A DNA stretch of 64,000 nucleotides from Yoonia sp034652275 (GTDB lineage: Bacteria; Pseudomonadota; Alphaproteobacteria; Rhodobacterales; Rhodobacteraceae). The stretch spans positions 1,364,001 to 1,428,000 of the forward strand of contig NZ_JAXIWG010000001.1 of NCBI RefSeq assembly GCF_034652275.1, in the 5' to 3' direction. The first letter of the stretch is position 1, and each line of letters begins with the position of its first letter. The notes below the pieces were generated by a model, which saw only the letters and a program-made list of their open reading frames with translations, was not told the DNA's origin and ran no database searches. A program made the translations under genes and the position numbers. Of this stretch, positions 42,511 through 52,118 are shown piece after piece.

Positions 42511-45090
42511 ATGCGGGTGTGTCTGGCCAAATATTTCGGAGCACAACTTGGTCAGTTGTCTGGTGCAGCGGTGCGCAGCATGGGCGTTGTAGGCTTCAGT
42601 TTTCTGATACTGCCCGCTCCTGCCGCGGCATTCAACATGAGCACTCCAGGTCCAAACGCATCTGTGGCCGTTGGATCCTGCTCGCTGGTCGCCGACAAAC
42701 AATTTGAACCTACCGGCGATGGATATGCTTTGTCTATTTCGGGTCCCGCTGGCGCCCGCCAACTTTTCGTAAATGAAAATGAGTTGATCATTGTCGAAAC
42801 TTTCACCGACGAATGGATCTCCACGACCTGCGGTGTCTCTGGCGTCCAAAACCTTGAGGTGGTTGCACCGGTGGCGGGTTTGCCATTTTCGCAACAATCC
42901 CTGATGGCCATTTCATTCAACTACACCGATCCCGACGATGGATTGGTCTACTTTGCCTCGGGTCGCGTGGAGGGAGCCAGCGTCACGACCAGAACGGCGA
43001 TGAAGATGCTCGAACCTGCTGCCGTGCTTGACCCGCCCATCGCAGCGTTCACCGTTTTCGGCGGCGGGGATTATACAGGCGTTCCAGTAACCGTCTTTTT
43101 CACCAATACCTCCACCGTCGATCCCGCCGCGACCGTTGTGACCTATGCTTGGGATTTCGGAAACGGCGGGTCCAGCACGGCGCGAAATCCTATCTACTCT
43201 TACACTGCGCCTGGCGACTACATGGTATCGCTGACGGTCTGCGACAGAACGCTGTGCGATACGACCACGCAAAACATTACCGTGCGCGGCGGTGCGTCAT
43301 TCGCCACTGCGCTGTCAGGCCTGCCTGCCAACTTGAACGGGATCACGCAAGGAACGGTAACCTTTGCCAATGCCATCTCCCCCGCAGCCGCGACGGGCGC
43401 GCTTGAGTTGGCGGATTTCACGGTCAGTGGAGCAACGCTGGCGAACCTTTCTGCTGGGTCGGGGACTGGCCCGCAAACCTACACTTTCGATGTGATCCCC
43501 ACCGGCGCCACAACGATCGAGATCAGACTGCTTGAAGACCGCGTTCGCGACGGAAATAATACCGGGAACGCTGCATCGAATACTTTGATTGCCACCTTCG
43601 ATAATACTCCACCCACCGTCTCCATTTCCGGCACGCACGGCTTTCCCGGTGATCCGGTCGCCATCGAGATCGTGTTCGACGAGCCAGTGAGCGGCTTCGT
43701 CGCTGGCGACATCGAGGTCGCGGGTGGTGTGGTGTCGGCCTTCGTTAACACTTGCGGCAGTAACCCCTGCGCGCGCTTCACTGCCACCCTGACCGCCGAG
43801 GCGGGGCAGGAGTTCAGCTACAGCGCCCGCGTCCCGGCCAGTGTCGCGACCGATGCCGCGGGCAACCCGAACGAGGCCTCAGCGGCGTTCACGCCTCCGG
43901 CGCCCGACGGCAGCGCACCTGTGCTGACCATCACCGGCGTGCCCGACGGGTTCGTCGGGTCGCAGACCGTCGCGATCACGTTTGACTTCGGCGAGGATGT
44001 CTTCGGCTTCGAGGACAGCGACATTTCTGTCACCGGAGGCACGCTCGGCCCGATCAGCGGCGGGCGGCAGAGCTGGACGGCGGAACTGACCCTCGTGGGC
44101 ACAGAGACGGTGACCATCAGCGTGGCCGCAGGTGCGGTGCAGGACGCGACCGGCACGCCAAGCCTGGCGGCCAGCGCCACAGGCCGTATCGCCAGCGACG
44201 AGGTCGCATCACGGTTGATCGGCGAGTTCATGGCCAGCCGTGCCTCGGCCCTGTTGGCGGCGCAGCCGAGGCTGTCGCGGTTTCTGACCAATTCCGGCGA
44301 TCCGACAGGCAGCGTAAGCGTGACCCGCGGGGCGGGCGACATCCAGCTGTCCACGGGCATGCGCGGACCGATCTGGGTTGCGCTTGATGCACAATGGGGC
44401 GAGGCAGGCGAGGCCGAGACCAGTTACACACATCTCACCGTCGGTAGCCATGCGCCCCTTGGCGAGGCCACCATCCTGGGTGTCATGCTTCAGCTCGACC
44501 ACGCCACCTCGCGCGAGGGTGTGGCCGAGATCGAAGGGACAGGTTGGCTGGTCGGCCCCTACTTCGCCACAGCGCTTGGTCAGGGGCCGCTTTACCTCGA
44601 CGGGCGTGTGCTCTGGGGCGTGACCGATAACGAGATCAGCCCGCTCGGCACCTACACCGACAGCTTTGATACCGAACGCTGGCTTGCGACGCTGGCCCTT
44701 GCGGGTCGGATCGAGACGGCACGCGCCACGCTTCTGCCGCAGCTGCAATACGCTTATACCGAAGACCGGCAGGAGGCCTATCTGGACGGTCTGTCGAACC
44801 CGGTGGCGGCGCAGACCATCAGCCAGGGCGAGCTCAGCGCCAGCCTGGGATGGGAGGTGCCAGTCGGCGACCTGGGCCTCACACTGTTCACCGGCGAGGT
44901 GTCCGGAATCTGGGGCGTACAGGACGGCGGCGGGTCAGACTTCGACGGCAGCCGGGGACGGTTGGACCTGGGGCTCAGCCACCACACCGCAACCGGCCTG
45001 CAGATGACGGTAGGAGGCTATCTCGACGGGATCGGAAACGCCGCACTCACGCGCCATGGAGTGGAGTTGTCGCTGGACTGGCGGTTCTGA
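42511..45090 (+). CDS. PKD/Ig-like repeat protein with C-terminal outer-membrane beta-barrel (autotransporter-like)
   Basis: An 859-residue surface protein. An N-terminal signal with a long n-region (TM about 30-45, ending PAPAAAF) is followed by an unassigned domain and a PKD domain (about 174-260, with YAWDFGNGGSS and YTAPGDYMVSLTV). Three bacterial Ig-like domains come next (about 262-365, 367-465, 469-563). The last 290 residues are rich in alternating hydrophobic strands and end in DWRF, the aromatic end typical of outer-membrane barrels. ATG at 42511 has AAGGA 8 nt before it. Adhesion or surface display is inferred. The second half is visibly more GC-rich than the first, hinting at a mosaic gene. 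Confidence 0.8.
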   Translation: MRVCLAKYFGAQLGQLSGAAVRSMGVVGFSFLILPAPAAAFNMSTPGPNASVAVGSCSLVADKQFEPTGDGYALSISGPAGARQLFVNENELIIVETFTDEWISTTCGVSGVQNLEVVAPVAGLPFSQQSLMAISFNYTDPDDGLVYFASGRVEGASVTTRTAMKMLEPAAVLDPPIAAFTVFGGGDYTGVPVTVFFTNTSTVDPAATVVTYAWDFGNGGSSTARNPIYSYTAPGDYMVSLTVCDRTLCDTTTQNITVRGGASFATALSGLPANLNGITQGTVTFANAISPAAATGALELADFTVSGATLANLSAGSGTGPQTYTFDVIPTGATTIEIRLLEDRVRDGNNTGNAASNTLIATFDNTPPTVSISGTHGFPGDPVAIEIVFDEPVSGFVAGDIEVAGGVVSAFVNTCGSNPCARFTATLTAEAGQEFSYSARVPASVATDAAGNPNEASAAFTPPAPDGSAPVLTITGVPDGFVGSQTVAITFDFGEDVFGFEDSDISVTGGTLGPISGGRQSWTAELTLVGTETVTISVAAGAVQDATGTPSLAASATGRIASDEVASRLIGEFMASRASALLAAQPRLSRFLTNSGDPTGSVSVTRGAGDIQLSTGMRGPIWVALDAQWGEAGEAETSYTHLTVGSHAPLGEATILGVMLQLDHATSREGVAEIEGTGWLVGPYFATALGQGPLYLDGRVLWGVTDNEISPLGTYTDSFDTERWLATLALAGRIETARATLLPQLQYAYTEDRQEAYLDGLSNPVAAQTISQGELSASLGWEVPVGDLGLTLFTGEVSGIWGVQDGGGSDFDGSRGRLDLGLSHHTATGLQMTVGGYLDGIGNAALTRHGVELSLDWRF

Positions 45091-45181
45091 CGGCATAGAA
45101 AATGCCAGAGGTCACGCCGGCAGGCCATGGAACATGGCAGGTTCATCTGATGGCTTGTCCGTAAGCGTTCGCTGGAGAGCA

Positions 45182-45456
45182 CTAGCGTTGCAGATCGGCA
45201 TGCATCCGCTTCGCCGTCCGGTGCTTCTTGGGTGATTTGCGCTGATCAGTTGTCGGCCATGCTGTAAGATGCTTGGCGTAAGGGCCCAGCTTGCTGGGAC
45301 GATCCGGCGCCTGAAACGCAGGCTTAACACTCCCCCCTGCAGATACTTTTTGATCGTGCTGCGAGACACGCCTGTCCGCCGCGCGATCTCACGAATGGGC
45401 ATCGTCTCTCGCAGCGCCTATCGCCGAATAACTTTCAAAAGTCCCGTTTCTATCAC
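45182..45456 (-). pseudogene. IS21-family istA remnant
   Basis: The beginning of an IstA transposase broken in three places. In one frame, GTG at 45456 reads VIETGLLKVIRR, then a TAG, then ALRETMPIREIARRTGVSRS with the HTH. A frame change near 45330 is needed to continue with PDRPSKLGPYAKHLTAW and KHRTAKRMHADLQR, ending in a stop at 45182. The rest of istA and all of istB are gone. The decay and the missing parts show an old insertion. Confidence 0.8.
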
Positions 45457-45532
45457 GCCATGCGCCACCATTTGCTTCAAGCAGGGGAAAGGTTGCACAT
45501 GGGTCCATTCTCAATGACATTTTTACGGGCGC

Positions 45533-45559
45533 GGCGTCAGTTCTCAGTGACAATCAACA
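45533..45559 (-). repeat. Candidate terminal end of the IS21-like remnant
   Basis: Reading the minus strand, TGTTGATTGTCACTGAGAAC, followed by TGACGCC, lies about 77 bp before the istA start. This is where an IS21-family end is expected. The partner end is missing. Confidence 0.45.
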
Positions 45560-45651
45560 GAGACGGCGCATGGGGGGGCGTATCACCCACAGCCCCCATC
45601 TTTGCCTTTGTACCCTGCCCGTCACCGCTGGCCTGTTCTTGGCGGTTTGCG

Positions 45652-45674
45652 GGCGGTCGCATTCAGCGACCGCC
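45652..45674 (-). terminator. Hairpin downstream of the alcohol dehydrogenase gene
   Basis: A perfect 9-bp stem (45652-45660 with 45666-45674) and a 5-nt loop, about 30 bp after the stop of the minus-strand operon. No U-tract follows, so termination may be weak or protein-assisted. Confidence 0.45.
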
Positions 45675-45704
45675 GCGCTACCCGAGGATTTCGGTGACTT
45701 TTGC

Positions 45705-46850
45705 CTACATGCAGGCCGCGAACAGGGCGCGGGTATTGTCGCGAGTCATTTCGACCGGATTGCCGCCGCAGGACGGATCAAGCAGCGCCATCTCGGTCAG
45801 CTCGTCCAGCCGGTCGGCCTGCACGCCAAGTGCTGTCAGGTTGGCAGGGATCGACAGGCTGGCGCGCAGGTCCATCACATGGGCGTAAAACCCGTCAAAG
45901 CCGCCCGCGATGCCCAGATAGGCGGCGGCGCGGTTGATCTTGTCCTCGATCACGGGACGGTTGAAATCCAGCACCATCGGCATGACCACAGCATTCGTCG
46001 TGCCGTGGTGGGTGTTGTAGACCGCCCCAATCGGATGGCTCAGACTGTGGATCGCGCCCAGCCCTTTCTGGAAGGCAACAGCACCCATCGCCGCCGCTGA
46101 CATCATGTTGGCGCGTGCCTCCAGATCATCGGGGGTGGCATAGGCGCGCGGCAGGTTTTCGATCACCAGCCGCATGCCTTCCAATGCGATACCCTGGCTC
46201 ATCGGGTGGTAATGGGGACTGCAATAGGCCTCCAGACAATGGGCGAGCGCGTCCATGCCGGTGCCTGCGGTGATAAAGGCAGGCATGCCGACGGTCAGGG
46301 CGGGATCGCACAGGGTCACGGTGGGCATCAGCTTGGGATGAAAGATGATCTTTTTGCGGTGTGTGGCGCTGTCGGTCAGCACACCGGCGCGCCCGACTTC
46401 GGACCCTGTGCCGGCAGTCGTGGGCACGGCGATGATCGGCGCGATGGTGGCGGGGTTGGCGCGGGTCCACCAGTCGCCGATATCCTCCAGATCCCAGATG
46501 CCGACGGGCTGATCCACCATCAGCGCGATCAGCTTGCCAAGGTCGAGGGCGGAGCCACCGCCAAAGGCGATCACCCCGTCATGCCCGCCGTCGCGGTAGA
46601 CCGCGAGACCCGCATCTAGGTTCGCCTCGGTCGGGTTCGCGTCGACTTGCGAAAACACCGCGCGGCCAAGGCCTGCGGCCTCCAGCAGGTCCAGCGCCTG
46701 CGCCGTGATCGGCAGGCTGGCCAGCGCCTTGTCGGTGACCAGCAGGGGCCGCATGATGCCTGCCCCCTTGCACAGATCAGGCAGTTCGGAAATCCGGCCC
46801 ACCCCGAATTTGATGGCGGTCGGATAGCTCCAGTTAGCAGTGAATGTCAT
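45705..46850 (-). CDS. Iron-containing alcohol dehydrogenase
   Basis: A group III (iron-type) alcohol dehydrogenase of 381 residues. The NAD-binding GGGSALDLGK is near residue 96. The metal ligands fit TGMDALAHCLEAY (Asp and His near 195-199), HSLSHPIG (near 264) and NTHHG (near 278). The best substrate cannot be told from sequence. It is the last gene of the operon, 3 bp after the aldehyde dehydrogenase. Confidence 0.92.
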   Translation of the reverse strand: MTFTANWSYPTAIKFGVGRISELPDLCKGAGIMRPLLVTDKALASLPITAQALDLLEAAGLGRAVFSQVDANPTEANLDAGLAVYRDGGHDGVIAFGGGSALDLGKLIALMVDQPVGIWDLEDIGDWWTRANPATIAPIIAVPTTAGTGSEVGRAGVLTDSATHRKKIIFHPKLMPTVTLCDPALTVGMPAFITAGTGMDALAHCLEAYCSPHYHPMSQGIALEGMRLVIENLPRAYATPDDLEARANMMSAAAMGAVAFQKGLGAIHSLSHPIGAVYNTHHGTTNAVVMPMVLDFNRPVIEDKINRAAAYLGIAGGFDGFYAHVMDLRASLSIPANLTALGVQADRLDELTEMALLDPSCGGNPVEMTRDNTRALFAACM

Positions 46851-46853
46851 GTC

Positions 46854-48233
46854 TCAGGCCTTTTTGAGGTGATAGGATTTGGCACGCGTCAGCGCCAGAT
46901 AGCCAAGTTCGGATAGGGCGGCACCGCGCCCGGTATCCTTGCAGCCGGTCCAGCAGAGCGCGGGGTCCAGATAATCGCAGCGGTTCATCAGCACGGTGCC
47001 GGTCTGGATTTGACCGCCGATCTGCCGCGCGGCGGCCGTGTCGCGGGTCCAGATGGATGCGGTCAGGCCATAGGCGCAATCGTTCATCAGGCGGATCGCC
47101 TCGGCATCGTCCTTGACGGGCATGATGCCGACGACGGGGCCAAAACTTTCCTCGCGCATCACGCGCATGTCGTGGGTAACATGGGTCAGGATTTGTGGGG
47201 CGAGATAGGCACCGCCGTCGTCCGCGGGGAACTCGGACACATCAATCAGCGCATGTGCGCCTTGGGCGACAGCCTCGGCCACCTGTTCGCGCACGATGGC
47301 GGCAAAGCGTTTATGCGCCATCGGGCCCATCGTCGTATCCTGATCCAGCGGATTGCCAAGGCGCTGGGCGCGCACCCATGCGACGGCCTTTTCGACGAAA
47401 GCATCGTACAGGCTTTCATGCACATAGATCCGTTCGATCCCGCAGCAGCATTGGCCGGAATTGAACATCGCGCCATCCATCAATCCATCGACAGCGGCGT
47501 CCAGATCGGCGTCGGACCGGACATAGCCGGGGTCCTTGCCGCCCAGTTCCAGCCCTGTGCCGCTGAACGTGCCAGCGGCGGCCTTTTCAATTGCACGGCC
47601 GCCACCGACCGATCCGGTGAAGTTAATGAAATCGAAAGACCGATCCGCGATCAGCGCTTCGGTCGTGGCATGGTCGAGCACGACGTTCTGGAACACATCC
47701 TGCGGCACGCCTGCGGCATGGAATGCCTGCGCGAGACGTTCGCCCGCAAGCAAGGTCTGGCTGGCATGTTTCAGCACCACGGCATTGCCCGCGATCAGGG
47801 CGGGAACGATGGTGTTGACCGCCGTCAGGAACGGATAGTTCCACGGCGCGATGACAAACACCAATCCTTGCGCTTCGCGCGCGATCAGGCGGGTGAATTT
47901 GGCGCTATCCTCGACCACTTCATCGGCCAGCACATCGGCGGCGATGCTGGCCATGTAGTTGGACCGTTCGCGCACACCGCCGAATTCGCCGCCATAGCGC
48001 ACAGGGCGGCCCATCTGCCATGCCAGTTCCGGCACAATCTCTGCGGCCATACCTTCGAGTGCGGTGATCCCCGCCAGCACTGTGGCAATCCGCGCATCAA
48101 GCGGCTGTGCGGCCCATGCGGTTTGGGCCTTGCGCGCGCGGGCGACAGCGGCCTGCGCATCGGCCAATGGCAGTGCCGTGCGTTCGGCATAAACCGACCC
48201 GTCCACGGGTGAAATCAAACTGATCGTTGTCAT
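46854..48233 (-). CDS. NAD(P)-dependent aldehyde dehydrogenase
   Basis: A 459-residue aldehyde dehydrogenase. APWNYPF is near residue 130, the catalytic Glu in ELGGKDPGYV near 233 and the nucleophile Cys in FNSGQCCCGIERIYV near 266. ATG at 48233 follows AGGAG by 5 nt. Situated between a glutamine-synthetase-like ligase and an alcohol dehydrogenase, it probably oxidises an amino or gamma-glutamyl aldehyde in the catabolic pathway; this is inferred from context. Confidence 0.93.
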   Translation of the reverse strand: MTTISLISPVDGSVYAERTALPLADAQAAVARARKAQTAWAAQPLDARIATVLAGITALEGMAAEIVPELAWQMGRPVRYGGEFGGVRERSNYMASIAADVLADEVVEDSAKFTRLIAREAQGLVFVIAPWNYPFLTAVNTIVPALIAGNAVVLKHASQTLLAGERLAQAFHAAGVPQDVFQNVVLDHATTEALIADRSFDFINFTGSVGGGRAIEKAAAGTFSGTGLELGGKDPGYVRSDADLDAAVDGLMDGAMFNSGQCCCGIERIYVHESLYDAFVEKAVAWVRAQRLGNPLDQDTTMGPMAHKRFAAIVREQVAEAVAQGAHALIDVSEFPADDGGAYLAPQILTHVTHDMRVMREESFGPVVGIMPVKDDAEAIRLMNDCAYGLTASIWTRDTAAARQIGGQIQTGTVLMNRCDYLDPALCWTGCKDTGRGAALSELGYLALTRAKSYHLKKA

Positions 48234-48262
48234 CAAAGCTCCTGTAGTGCTGTGGTCCGGGC

Positions 48263-49630
48263 CTAGCCCCGTTCCAGCAACCGCTGCCGTTCAAAATCGG
48301 TGACGACGCGGTCATGTTCTTCAATCTCCCACCTTGCGGCGCGGGTGTAATGATCCACCACATCATCGCCCAAGGCTGCGCGCAGCATGGCGGACCCTTC
48401 CAGCAAGTCCGCAGATTCGCGCAAGGTTTTCGGTATCTCGCGCGCAGTCGCATTGCTATAGTTGTCGCCCTGCATTTCGGGTTCGAGCTCCATCTTGCCT
48501 TCGATCCCCGCCAGACCTGCCGCCAGCAAGGCCGCACAGGCGAGATAGGGGTTCAGGTCCGCGCCACCGATCCGGCATTCCACGCGCACAGCCTTTGTGC
48601 CATCGCCACAAACACGGAAACCGGCGGTGCGGTTATCCAGCGACCAGACCGCTTTGGTCGGGGCGAACATGCCGACACAGAACCGTTTGTAGCTGTTCAC
48701 ATAAGGCGCCAGCAGCGCCGTGATTTCACGCGCATGGGCCAGTTGGCCTGCCATATACTGCCGCATCAGCGCGGACATGCCATGTTCTGCGTCCTTGTCC
48801 AAAAACGCAGGCTGGCCATCCATCGTCCAGAGCGATTGATGCACATGGCTGGACGATCCCGCGCGGCGGTGGTCATATTTCGCCATGAAGGTTACGGATT
48901 TGCCAAGGCTATGCGCGATTTCCTTGGTCGCCTGTTTGGTGATGACATGGAAATCCGCTGTCGTGACCATCTGGTCATAGCGGATGTTGATTTCTTCCTG
49001 TCCGGCCTCTGCCTCGCCTTTGGAATTCTCCACGGGGATGCCCGCACCGTAAAGCCCGTTGCGCAGGGCGCGCATCAGCGGTTCTTCCTTGGTGGTCTGG
49101 AACAGATGGTAATCTTCGTTATAGGCCGACACGGGCGTCAGATGATCGGTGCCGCCATCGCGCAGGGCGTCATAGCTTTGCTCGAAAATGTAGAATTCCA
49201 GTTCCGTCGCGGCCATCGGTTGATAGCCCAGCGCCTGTGCGCGGGCGACCTGCCGTTTCAGGATCGCGCGGGGGGAAATGGCGATTTCCTGATGCGTGTG
49301 ATGGTCCAGCATATCGCAGAGCACCAGCGCCGTGCCGGGCAGCCATGGCACACGGCGCAGGGTGGCTAGGTCGGGTTTCATCGTGTAATCGCCATACCCC
49401 TTCGCCCAAGAGGTCGAGGCATAGCCCGCGACCGTCACCATCTCCATATCCGTGGCGAAAAGGTAGTTGCAGCAATGCGTTTCCTTGTAGCCGGACTCCA
49501 GAAAATGCGCGGCATGGAACCGTTTGCCGACCAAGCGGCCCTGCATGTCGGGCGCGGCGACCAGCACGGTGTCGATTTCGCCCGCGTCAAAAGCGGCGCG
49601 CAATTCATCCAAAGTCATCAGTCCCGGCAT
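48263..49630 (-). CDS. Glutamine synthetase family protein (PuuA-like gamma-glutamyl ligase)
   Basis: A 455-residue member of the glutamine synthetase fold. The ATP and metal-site Glu are in ATELEFYIFE and AEAGQEEINI, with the His loop in GSSSHVHQSLW and Arg in NRTAGFRVCGDG. It lacks the adenylylation-loop features of GlnA and resembles gamma-glutamylpolyamine or gamma-glutamylamide synthetases. With the formylglutamate amidohydrolase-like, ALDH and ADH genes it fits an ATP-driven gamma-glutamylation route for an amine. ATG at 49630 is preferred over 49636 for its 8-nt spacing from AAGGGG. Confidence 0.88.
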   Translation of the reverse strand: MPGLMTLDELRAAFDAGEIDTVLVAAPDMQGRLVGKRFHAAHFLESGYKETHCCNYLFATDMEMVTVAGYASTSWAKGYGDYTMKPDLATLRRVPWLPGTALVLCDMLDHHTHQEIAISPRAILKRQVARAQALGYQPMAATELEFYIFEQSYDALRDGGTDHLTPVSAYNEDYHLFQTTKEEPLMRALRNGLYGAGIPVENSKGEAEAGQEEINIRYDQMVTTADFHVITKQATKEIAHSLGKSVTFMAKYDHRRAGSSSHVHQSLWTMDGQPAFLDKDAEHGMSALMRQYMAGQLAHAREITALLAPYVNSYKRFCVGMFAPTKAVWSLDNRTAGFRVCGDGTKAVRVECRIGGADLNPYLACAALLAAGLAGIEGKMELEPEMQGDNYSNATAREIPKTLRESADLLEGSAMLRAALGDDVVDHYTRAARWEIEEHDRVVTDFERQRLLERG

Positions 49631-49697
49631 GGTCATTGCCCCTTTATTTCTGTCTTTGCGTCAGTGGAGGATGGGGGCGAACCCCCATCCCATTGGA

Positions 49698-50735
49698 TTA
49701 CGAATACCGATACGGCCGTCCGGCCTTATCCATCGCGGCGTTATAGTTGCGGAAAATCTCGACCACCTTGGCTTTGGTTTCAGATTCTGCTGCGATTTCT
49801 TCCCAGAATGCGCGCGCTGCAGTTTCGACTGTGGCCCATTCAGCGTCAGGGATCGATGTCAGTTCCAGCTTTTCGCTTTCGGTGCGCAAGCGCGCTTCGC
49901 CCGCCCAATACCAATGCTGACGGTAGTAATGCGATTGTTCAAAACAGGTGGTCATCAGCGCCTGCAAATGCGGCGGCAATTCATTCCAGCGGTCCATGTT
50001 GGAAAAGAAATGCCCGATCCACGCGCCGGAAATGTTGTTGGTCAGGAAATGCGACGTGATATCGGCCCAGCCAACCTCGTGCGCCTCGGTGATTCCGCAC
50101 CATGCCACACCGTCGATTTCGCGGGTCTGCAGGGCAATTTCAACGTCTTCCCACGGCACGGTGACCGGCACGACGCCGAATTGCGACAGGAACCGACCGG
50201 CGGTGGGGAAGGTGAATACCCGCTTGCCCTGCAGATCGGCCAGCGACGTGATCGGGGACGATGTGATGAAATGGCAAGGGTCCCATGATCCGGCAGAGAT
50301 GTGTTTCACGCCGACCTTGGCATATTCTTCGGCCCAGATTTCATTCAGGCCCCAATTGTTGAACAAGGCCGGCACGTCCAGACTGTAGCGGCTGGCAAAC
50401 GGGAAGTAGCCGCCGAACACAGTGACTTCGGTAGGCGAAGCCATGCTGTCGTCGTCCGATTGCACGGCGTCGATGGTGCCGCGCTGCATCGCCTGAAACA
50501 GCTCTCCGGTTGGGACAAGCTGGTCGGCGTAGAACAAGTCGATCTGCATTTCATCGCCCGCGATGGCGTTGAACATGTCAATCGCGGGTTTTGCCACCTG
50601 CGCGCCCAGCGAGGCACCGGCATAGGTTTGCATCCGCCAGCGGATGGTGGATTGCGCGTGAACCGCAGGGGCGGCTAACGCAGCGGCACCGCCAAGGGCG
50701 CCGGTGGTCAGGAACTTGCGTCTTGTCGTGGTCAT
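49698..50735 (-). CDS. dctP: TRAP transporter substrate-binding protein DctP
   Basis: A 345-residue periplasmic solute receptor of a TRAP transporter. The N-terminus TTTRRKFLTTGALGGAAAL carries a twin-arginine motif and cleavage after VHA. The body has the DctP-family fold; the Arg near 145-170 that usually salt-bridges a carboxylate ligand is probably in the segment with GSWDPCHF or the following helix. The unusual substrate range of the YiaO/TakP-like subgroup prevents naming the ligand. It is the third gene after DctQ and DctM. Confidence 0.9.
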   Translation of the reverse strand: MTTTRRKFLTTGALGGAAALAAPAVHAQSTIRWRMQTYAGASLGAQVAKPAIDMFNAIAGDEMQIDLFYADQLVPTGELFQAMQRGTIDAVQSDDDSMASPTEVTVFGGYFPFASRYSLDVPALFNNWGLNEIWAEEYAKVGVKHISAGSWDPCHFITSSPITSLADLQGKRVFTFPTAGRFLSQFGVVPVTVPWEDVEIALQTREIDGVAWCGITEAHEVGWADITSHFLTNNISGAWIGHFFSNMDRWNELPPHLQALMTTCFEQSHYYRQHWYWAGEARLRTESEKLELTSIPDAEWATVETAARAFWEEIAAESETKAKVVEIFRNYNAAMDKAGRPYRYS

Positions 50736-50792
50736 GATCTTTCCTTCCGGTTGGTTGAAAATAAGGCGGGTTCACCCGCTCTTCGTCGTAAT

Positions 50793-52118
50793 TCAGGGAA
50801 ACAGAACGCCGGGCAGCCAGAGCGCGATCTGCGGAAACGCCATCACAAGGCCCAGCCCGATGATCATCACCCCCACGAACGGGATGATGGACCGATAAAT
50901 CTCGGCCAAGGTGACCTCTTTAGGGGCCATGGCGCGCATCAAAAACAGGTTATAGCCAAAAGGTGGTGTCATATAGGCAATCTGGCAGGTGATCGTGTAA
51001 AGCACGCCATACCAGATCAGGTTGAATTCCAGCATCTGCACGATCGGCACGTAAAGCGGCGCGACAATCACCAGCATCGCGGTATCGTCCAGAAACATGC
51101 CCATCAGCAGGAAAGACACCTGCATCAGGATCAGGATTTCCCAGCGGCCAAGGCCCAGATTGTCCATGAACAGCGCCCGCACGAAATCCACCGCGCGCAG
51201 CCCGTCAAAGACAGCGCCAAAGGCCAGTGCGGCAAGGATGATCCACAAAAACATGCACGAAATCGCCAAGGTTTTCTTTGTGCAGGTTTCCAGTATCGCC
51301 CAAGTCATCCGCCCCTTGGCAACGCTGACGATCAAGGCGGAAATCGCGCCAACAACAGCACTTTCAACCAGTCGGGTATAGCCCAGCAGAAACGGCACCA
51401 TCATCACCGCGAAAATGCCCAAAGGCATCAGCCCCGCCAACAACAGCATATATTTTTCGCGCTTGGTGACCTGCGCCAGTTCGTCGGGGTCGATCACCGG
51501 GCCAAGGGACGGGTTCATCCGGCACCGCAGCCAGATATAGATGATGAACAACACCGCCAGCATTAGCCCCGGGATCAGTCCCGCCGCCCACAGATGCGTC
51601 ACGGGCTGGCGGGCGATCATCGCGTAAAGCACCAGCACGACGGATGGCGGCACAAGGATGCCAAGCGACGATCCCGCCTGAATGACGCCTGTCACCATCA
51701 GCTTGTCATAATTCCGCTTGAGCAGTTCCGGCAGCGCAATCGTGGCCCCAATCGCCATGCCCGCGACGCTAAGCCCGTTCATCGCAGAGATCAGCACCAT
51801 CAGCAGGATCGTCCCGATGGCCAGCCCGCCGGGGACAGGGCCAAACCAGACGTGAAACATCCGGTAAAGATCATCCGCGAGTTTGCTTTCCGACAGCACA
51901 TAGCCCATGAAAATGAACATCGGCAGCGTCATCAGCGGGAACCAGTTCATCAGCTTGATGGTCTGGGCAAAAGCCAGATCATGCCCGCCGCGATCCCCCC
52001 AAAGCCAGACCGCCGCGACGACAGCGACAAAGCCGATGACACCGAACATCCGCTGACCGGTCAGCATCACGGCCAGCATCGACCCGAACATCAATGCGGC
52101 GATCATTTCATAGGGCAT
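50793..52118 (-). CDS. dctM: TRAP transporter large permease DctM
   Basis: A 441-residue inner-membrane protein with about twelve TM segments, the Na+-coupled transport subunit. NGLSVAGMAIG and SLGILVPPSVVLVLY are typical DctM blocks. ATG at 52118 is chosen because GGAG lies 10 nt upstream; a GTG at 52127 is too close to it. It overlaps dctQ by 11 bp. Confidence 0.93.
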   Translation of the reverse strand: MPYEMIAALMFGSMLAVMLTGQRMFGVIGFVAVVAAVWLWGDRGGHDLAFAQTIKLMNWFPLMTLPMFIFMGYVLSESKLADDLYRMFHVWFGPVPGGLAIGTILLMVLISAMNGLSVAGMAIGATIALPELLKRNYDKLMVTGVIQAGSSLGILVPPSVVLVLYAMIARQPVTHLWAAGLIPGLMLAVLFIIYIWLRCRMNPSLGPVIDPDELAQVTKREKYMLLLAGLMPLGIFAVMMVPFLLGYTRLVESAVVGAISALIVSVAKGRMTWAILETCTKKTLAISCMFLWIILAALAFGAVFDGLRAVDFVRALFMDNLGLGRWEILILMQVSFLLMGMFLDDTAMLVIVAPLYVPIVQMLEFNLIWYGVLYTITCQIAYMTPPFGYNLFLMRAMAPKEVTLAEIYRSIIPFVGVMIIGLGLVMAFPQIALWLPGVLFP

